Assembly: GCF_963966145.1 (NCBI RefSeq) | Contig: NC_091049.1 | Coordinates: 21,824,001 to 21,888,000 of the forward strand | Length of the DNA: 64,000 nucleotides | Direction: 5' to 3' | Source of the DNA: Tenebrio molitor | Taxonomy: Eukaryota; Arthropoda; Insecta; Coleoptera; Tenebrionidae | In this document: in pieces, positions 58,815-64,000 of the stretch | Layout: every line of letters begins with the position of its first letter | How positions within the stretch are numbered: position 1 is the stretch's first letter | Notes under the pieces: generated by a model | Databases searched by the model: none | Told to the model about the DNA's origin: nothing | The model's input: the letters and a program-made list of their open reading frames with translations, nothing else | Translations under genes and position numbers: made by a program

Positions 58815-59315
58815 TCGGGGAAGCTACCGCCAGTGTCCATCGCACTAAATTAGCTGTGGTCCGGCGTAAGTGCACAAGCAGCCGCGTCACCCGTAAACGG
58901 GACAGTGACCAAACTAGGCCAGCTGACACGTGAAGAGAGGTACCCTATAAGTCTGTTAGAACCTTTTTCCCTTTTATTTTCGATCACCGGAGTAGAACAG
59001 GCTTTGACTGAAGGTTTCCAGGGCATCGCGTCGTGTTCAATTTATATTGTGGGATAATTCAAATCTAAACCGGATCACATAGTTCGCATCTCAAACTCTC
59101 ATAATGCTGTTCGCGCCATAAACTTCTGTATTTACCTACCCAGTTTAGTCATTGTTCCGGAGTCAGTTCCAAATTCGCAGGCTGCGAGTCAAATATCATG
59201 GAGTAAAACCACCAACTTCTGTTATTAAATTCATTTATTTATTTTTACCCTTTGTTGGGACCAAACACCACCATAAACGATTATTTGTTAAGTAAAATTT
59301 AAGGAAGTGTGTTTG
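58815..59315. repeat. Truncated copy of the LTR-like element
   Basis: Matches about 14115-14615 and 46440-46925 (GCTGACACGTGAAGAGAG and TTCCAGGGCATCGCGTC) but lacks both ends. Confidence 0.75.
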
Positions 59316-59970
59316 TTGGACAGTCGTTTTGGTCGTAGTTCATCGTGTTTTTTGTTCTCATTTTATTATTTCACTCAAAAACTATGATATGGTATCTAAA
59401 ACCTTTTTGTACATAATAATTATTTTGTCTTTCATAAATAAACTCAACAGTTCAATGTCAAATTTTGGCGGGAGGTTGAGCCAACCCAAAAAATTAAACT
59501 TTTTCTAGGGATTTCTTTTTTTCTGCCAACATAATTCAACAGGTGGTGGATTTTTGATTTTGAAACAGATTATAAATATCTGTATAATTATGGTATACCC
59601 CTTTGATGAGATATTTTAAAATAATCAACTTATCAACTGATTTTTTAAAACCATAATGTCAAATGGATTTTTTTGCAAAAATAAATCTCTACTGGATAAC
59701 CCGAGATTCACTATTCTCGACGTAACCTTTTACAGTCTACGCACATAGTATTGCACCACTACACATGGTTACTTTATCAGCACATATTGGCGACATACAC
59801 AGCTCAAATTTATTATTGAACTAAAATTAACTCTGCTAAAAATTAAGTAATTTGACCTTGATGAGGAAAATCCAACGGGAATGAATTTTATTGTGAAATT
59901 GTTTTAAGTGTCACAAAATGCTCATTGTGACATAGAAATAGATTTATTTTTATTGAGAGTACCTACATAA
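59316..59970. other. AT-rich spacer
   Basis: No gene or repeat end recognised. Confidence 0.35.
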
Positions 59971-59972
59971 TA

Positions 59973-60323
59973 CGGTGCGATCAACAATTACTTAGATAAA
60001 GGGCGGCTATGACTTTGACAGTCTTAGATTTTTCGTATCTTTGCTAATTCAGCTAATAAACGTCAAACTGTCACTATTAACCAAATTTTAACGCAAAAGT
60101 GGTTTTTACTTCAGGACATAAAAGATAAACCTTACTTTGGTAATAGTGTTTTCAATAACGAAAAATTGACATACAGCGTTGTTGCCTATTTGGCCCAATT
60201 TCGGCAAAAGTTTCCAAATTTAAATTGAAACGGGTATATGCAACCAGAAATACTTCCTTCCTTGTCGACATAAGGCCAAGATTTCAACGCCTTCTTTGAT
60301 CGAAATAATTGTTGATCGCACGG
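59973..60323. mobile_element. TA-flanked TIR element (351 bp)
   Basis: Ends CGGTGCGATCAACAATTACT and complement. It is the uninterrupted form of 2623-3186. Confidence 0.78.
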
Positions 60324-60581
60324 TAGGTATATAAAATGTATCTAACGGAAATTGTCGAAAAAAAATGTAAACAATTGTACTAAATATATGTCGTTTAAAT
60401 TTGTTAAATAGATATAAAATAAATTACGAGTAAATTCAACTCGTAAAATGAATTATTAATAATGCAAAAGTTGTTTGAAAATTATCCACCTAATTATTAT
60501 ACTCGTATAGAATTAAAAAGAAAATGTACAATCGATTAATATGACTAACTTAAAAATATTGCTGATACAAAAATCTTCAAA

Positions 60582-62572
60582 TTATTTTTTTCTAAGTTTA
60601 AGAGTTACTCCGTAGCCATTCTTACTAGCAATTACTACATTGATACGAAGCTTAATACTTTCAATAGATTTGTGTTGAGTTGAAATAATTCGGAAATTTC
60701 TTATTATATTTGATAAAGATACTTTCATTGACATCATGGCAAATGACATTCCTGTAAAGGCAAAAAATTTAAAATATAAAATTTTTTAATGAAACATATT
60801 TTACCAATACAATTTCTCGGAGGAATGCTAAAGGGCATAAATGAATAACGAGGTCTTTTTTCAATTTCTTCTGGCAGGAATCTGTCAGGATCAAATTTTA
60901 GTGGATCTGGCCAATGTATGGGATTCCTGTGTATAAAATGTATAGGAATTAATAATTCGCTACCTTGGGGGATGACAATGTCACCTACAACATATTCATT
61001 ACACTTCAGCAGTTAAAAGCGTTAAAAAACTTACGTATTTTAATATCTTCCTGAACCTGTCTAAACAGAACAGGTCCTATTGGAAATAATCGCATGGTTT
61101 CTTTGATAACACGTTCCAAATAGTCCATTCGAGTTAAATCATCCAACGTAGGATCTCTGTCGGTATTTTCAAAGATGTCGCACATCTCTTTGTAAAGTTT
61201 TTCTTGAATACCTTGGTGCAAGGCTAACATTATAGTGGCAAAACTTAATGTGAGAGCTGTTGTGTCGCTGCCTGCTGCAATCATCGTTTGTGTTTCTGAC
61301 ACCATTTCCTGGTCAGTCCATTTACCCTCTTCTTGAGTAATTTTCATTAAATTACTTAAATAATTTTTATTATTGCAACTATCGGCGACTTCATCCTTAT
61401 TACACTTTTTTCTTTCAAGAATCTAAAAGTAATAGGTACAGTCGCGAGCAATAAATTTTGGTCGTCAAGGTCATTCTTTGACGCAATCGAAAATGCTCCA
61501 TTGTAAAACAGTCGTAAATATCATAACCTATCATCATGTTGTATGACATTAATTGTCATTTTTTTCTTAATTTTTTGACACTTTGTTGAGGTGGGAATAA
61601 TCCAGCAGGGAAATTTTTAAAATTTGTGACAATCTAACCAAATTTTGAAATGACATTGACGACCAAAATTTATTGCTCGCGACAGTACATTTAGAAATAA
61701 ATTATTTAATCTACAATCACTATATTATAATTCAATTGCTTGGCAACCTTTAATGTGGTCTATAAAACTTTAGTGTTTTATAAGTCATAAAACACGCCAT
61801 AAAACACTCAAAATGAAATTTTAGTGATTTTTGAGGTGACAGCCGCTGTCAGAGTGAAATGTCAAATTAATTTTGGATGACATGAGATAAAATTTCGGCG
61901 ATTCTGATTCGAGTGTGATTGTGGATAAAACGTTGTATTGCATGCGTGTTTTAGATAGCATTTTATTCACTTAAGAAAATTAAACGCTCGAGCAAGCTCT
62001 GGTGTTGCGTGAATAAAATGCTATCTAAAACACTTATACAATAAATAACTAATTGAAGCGTCATTTGTACTCGCCTTTCTGACGTAAGCATCAGTCATTG
62101 TGTTAAGGTGATCCAATTTTTTCTCATATCCAAACAACCTCCACACAAGATTAATTTGTAACATTGGATTAAAGATACGTTTGCCTAGGTAAGATGCCCC
62201 TCTAAAACAATTAAGTTAAAACTCTGTGAACAATTATTATAGTTTATTTAGTTTACTCAGCAATCCACAACAAATACTCGTTTTGATAATTGAAATCGGC
62301 CGAATCTACCCCCATACATGTGTCTACAATAATAACACGTTAGAACAAAAATTTTTGCGATATAATATTGTAAAATTCTAACTAACCACAAATAATTTTA
62401 AATGTAGATTCGCAATATCGTGTAAAGATGTTTGTTTCACAATTAACGTAGTTTTTTTTTAAGTTGGCGATTAATTCATTTGAACGTCCCACAAAAATGT
62501 CAAAATACGAATTCAAAATGCTTTGATTAAATGTTTGATTGATTATCTTTCTATGGGTTCTCCATGTTGAAA
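60582..62572 (-). CDS. CYP4-clan P450, exons 3-8, continues past right edge
   Basis: Exons are 62387-62572, 62257-62323, 62075-62201, 61035-61422, 60805-60984 and 60582-60751, all open with the same phases as the complete genes. Helix I is AAGSDTT, helix K ETMRLFP, haem loop FSIPPRNCIG with Pro for Gly. Intron 5 is 652 bp instead of 54 because of insertions (61439-61685 and a second one to about 62045) but keeps its GCGAGT donor. Exons 1 and 2 should lie to the right, beyond another large intron 2. Likely functional if those exons are intact. Confidence 0.85.
61439..61685. mobile_element. TA-MITE in P450 intron 5 (247 bp)
   Basis: Ends CAGTCGCGAGCAATAAATTT and near-complement; TA on both sides. 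Confidence 0.8.
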
Positions 62573-63914
62573 CTGAAACAGAATTAACATTGTGACAAAA
62601 GTATTATATACTATTTTCAAATTAGGAAGTCTGGTCAGTTGTTAAAATGTCAAAACACCAAAAGGACTAATCAGGGTGCAGGGTGGAGATGGGTTCGGTT
62701 TTCCGTAAGAACGGTGATAAACGAAAGTCAACCTTATAGCCACTGGTTGTAAAATCTACAATTCAATACGGTCGATCCTTATGGGAAAAGTGTTCATGAA
62801 TATCTCACAACTTTAAAAGACAGAAGTTTCAAAACAATTTTTTTTTTTTAAATCTAACAGCAGTATTTGTTATTTATGATATGTAGTACAAAAATATTAT
62901 ATCATATCAACAACACATAAGTACCTACAATATTTACAATTAGACGATACTTGTTGTACCTACCTATACTACCGAAACAGTAAGCAGATTGACTTAATCT
63001 TTTCCAAATCTTCTAAAAAAAGGTAAATTTCTTTTCGAGACAGTAGGCTTTCAAATCAACTTAATCTTTTCCTAATTATTTAATTTTAAGAAAAGATAAA
63101 TTTATGGTCATAACGGGGAAAATAGTGTGGGGATGAAAGTGTAAAGTCCATTCGTTATATCGTTGGAAGAAGATGACTCCGACGAGTGTTATTCGGACTC
63201 CGAAGATGAAAATTAATTTCATTAATTTTTATAAAATTCAAATAAAGTCTATATTAAAGTTGCTATAAATTTTAATTTTTAAACTTCAATGTGATCTACT
63301 TGTTGGGTGCCGCTGAAATAACTCGGGGCGCTTTCTAATGTACCTGGCTTCAACCCCACCCACGATGGCCAAACTCCAACTGCAGTCTCTCCATAAGTTC
63401 CGTAGCAATGAAAAGTGGACTCTATTGTTAAAAATATAAGGTATACAATGTTTTCAAAATTCAGCTTATGGGAATTTGCCCCTCCTTGATGGCTTTACAA
63501 TATATTTTAAAATATATGGGGCTTCCTCGGTTGAAAATACTATAATATACATAATACAAGTGTGTAGCTATACAGGGTGTTATGGAAGTCCACGCAATAA
63601 ATTTTATCACCAATGGAATTGAACTCTTTAAAATAAAGATTTTTGAAGTGAAAACTTCTTTAGGTGCGCCACATACATTTTGTTCCCGGGCAGTGAATTA
63701 GTTTTATGCGACACGGTAAAATTATTCGCAGGACAAACGAAAATCGTTCGCAGCACGACACGGCAAGCTAAAATCAAGGGAGTCGAGTTTTTTTAGCGGA
63801 GCGAGCGAAAACAGTCAACTGTGCGTCACTTGTCAATTTTAAATTTTCATTGTACGTTGTGTTGTGACTTGACTGACCTCAGTGCAGAGCTGCAGGAATA
63901 ACTGTATATATATA
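62573..63914. other. Intron 2 of the last P450 copy
   Basis: AT-rich. A lone CAGGGTGTTATGGAAGTCC end lies at 63574. The stretch from about 63825 is an inverted copy of 56515-56620 (TGCAGCTCTG and ACAACGTACAATGAAAATTT). No gene. Confidence 0.5.
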
Positions 63915-64000
63915 CAGGCTTTTTCACGAGTGATAATAAGCCTGACGTAATTTAAAATGCAACCCACACTATATTTCCGAAAAAAGCTGGCTACTGAAAT
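63915..64000. mobile_element. Hairpin MITE cut by the right edge
   Basis: Starts CAGGCTTTTTCACGAGTGAT; only the left arm and loop are visible. Same family as 56341-56509. Confidence 0.7.

Overview
This is AT-rich animal DNA, most likely from an insect and possibly a beetle. The inference rests on tiny 52-61 bp introns, a tandem array of CYP4-clan cytochrome P450 genes, and dense short TA-flanked inverted-repeat transposons with ends such as CAGGGTGTCCCA. I see no bacterial, CRISPR, rRNA or intact tRNA genes. Everything recognisable is either P450 or mobile DNA.

The P450 array is on the minus strand. From left to right it has: (1) a two-exon 5' end at the left edge (257-696) with a nonsense codon; (2) an orphan 3' fragment (3266-3803); (3) a complete 8-exon gene (9345-17249, 501 codons); (4) exons 3-8 of a further copy (24039-25427), whose apparent exons 1-2 (31893-32273) have lost the end of exon 2; (5) an inverted plus-strand fragment of exons 7-8 (36613-37012); (6) a second complete 8-exon gene (44736-54225, 502 codons) with a 2 kb LTR-like element in intron 6; (7) exons 3-8 of a last copy (60582-62572), which continues past the right edge. 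I worked out exon lengths and phases by hand and they agree between copies. Intron 5 uses a GC donor in every copy. Every copy has Pro where the haem-binding loop (FxxGxRxCxG) normally has Gly.

Intron 2 of each gene is more than 5.5 kb and packed with mobile DNA. The intergenic stretches consist of duplicated promoter blocks, MITEs, LTR-like elements, non-LTR retrotransposon remains, a mariner-like transposase remnant and foldback elements. Several insertions are proven by target-site duplications or by an empty site in a paralogous copy: LTR-like elements with TG...CA ends and 4-bp duplications, two related TIR elements with 8-bp duplications, a hAT-like MITE with an 8-bp duplication, and TA-flanked MITEs.

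The P450s presumably act as endoplasmic-reticulum monooxygenases; their substrate cannot be read from sequence. The main structural event is a ~2.2 kb inverted duplication (about 35790-38000 and 43828-45960). It copied the 3' end of the second complete gene together with its LTR insertion, so the order was gene duplication, then LTR insertion, then inverted duplication.
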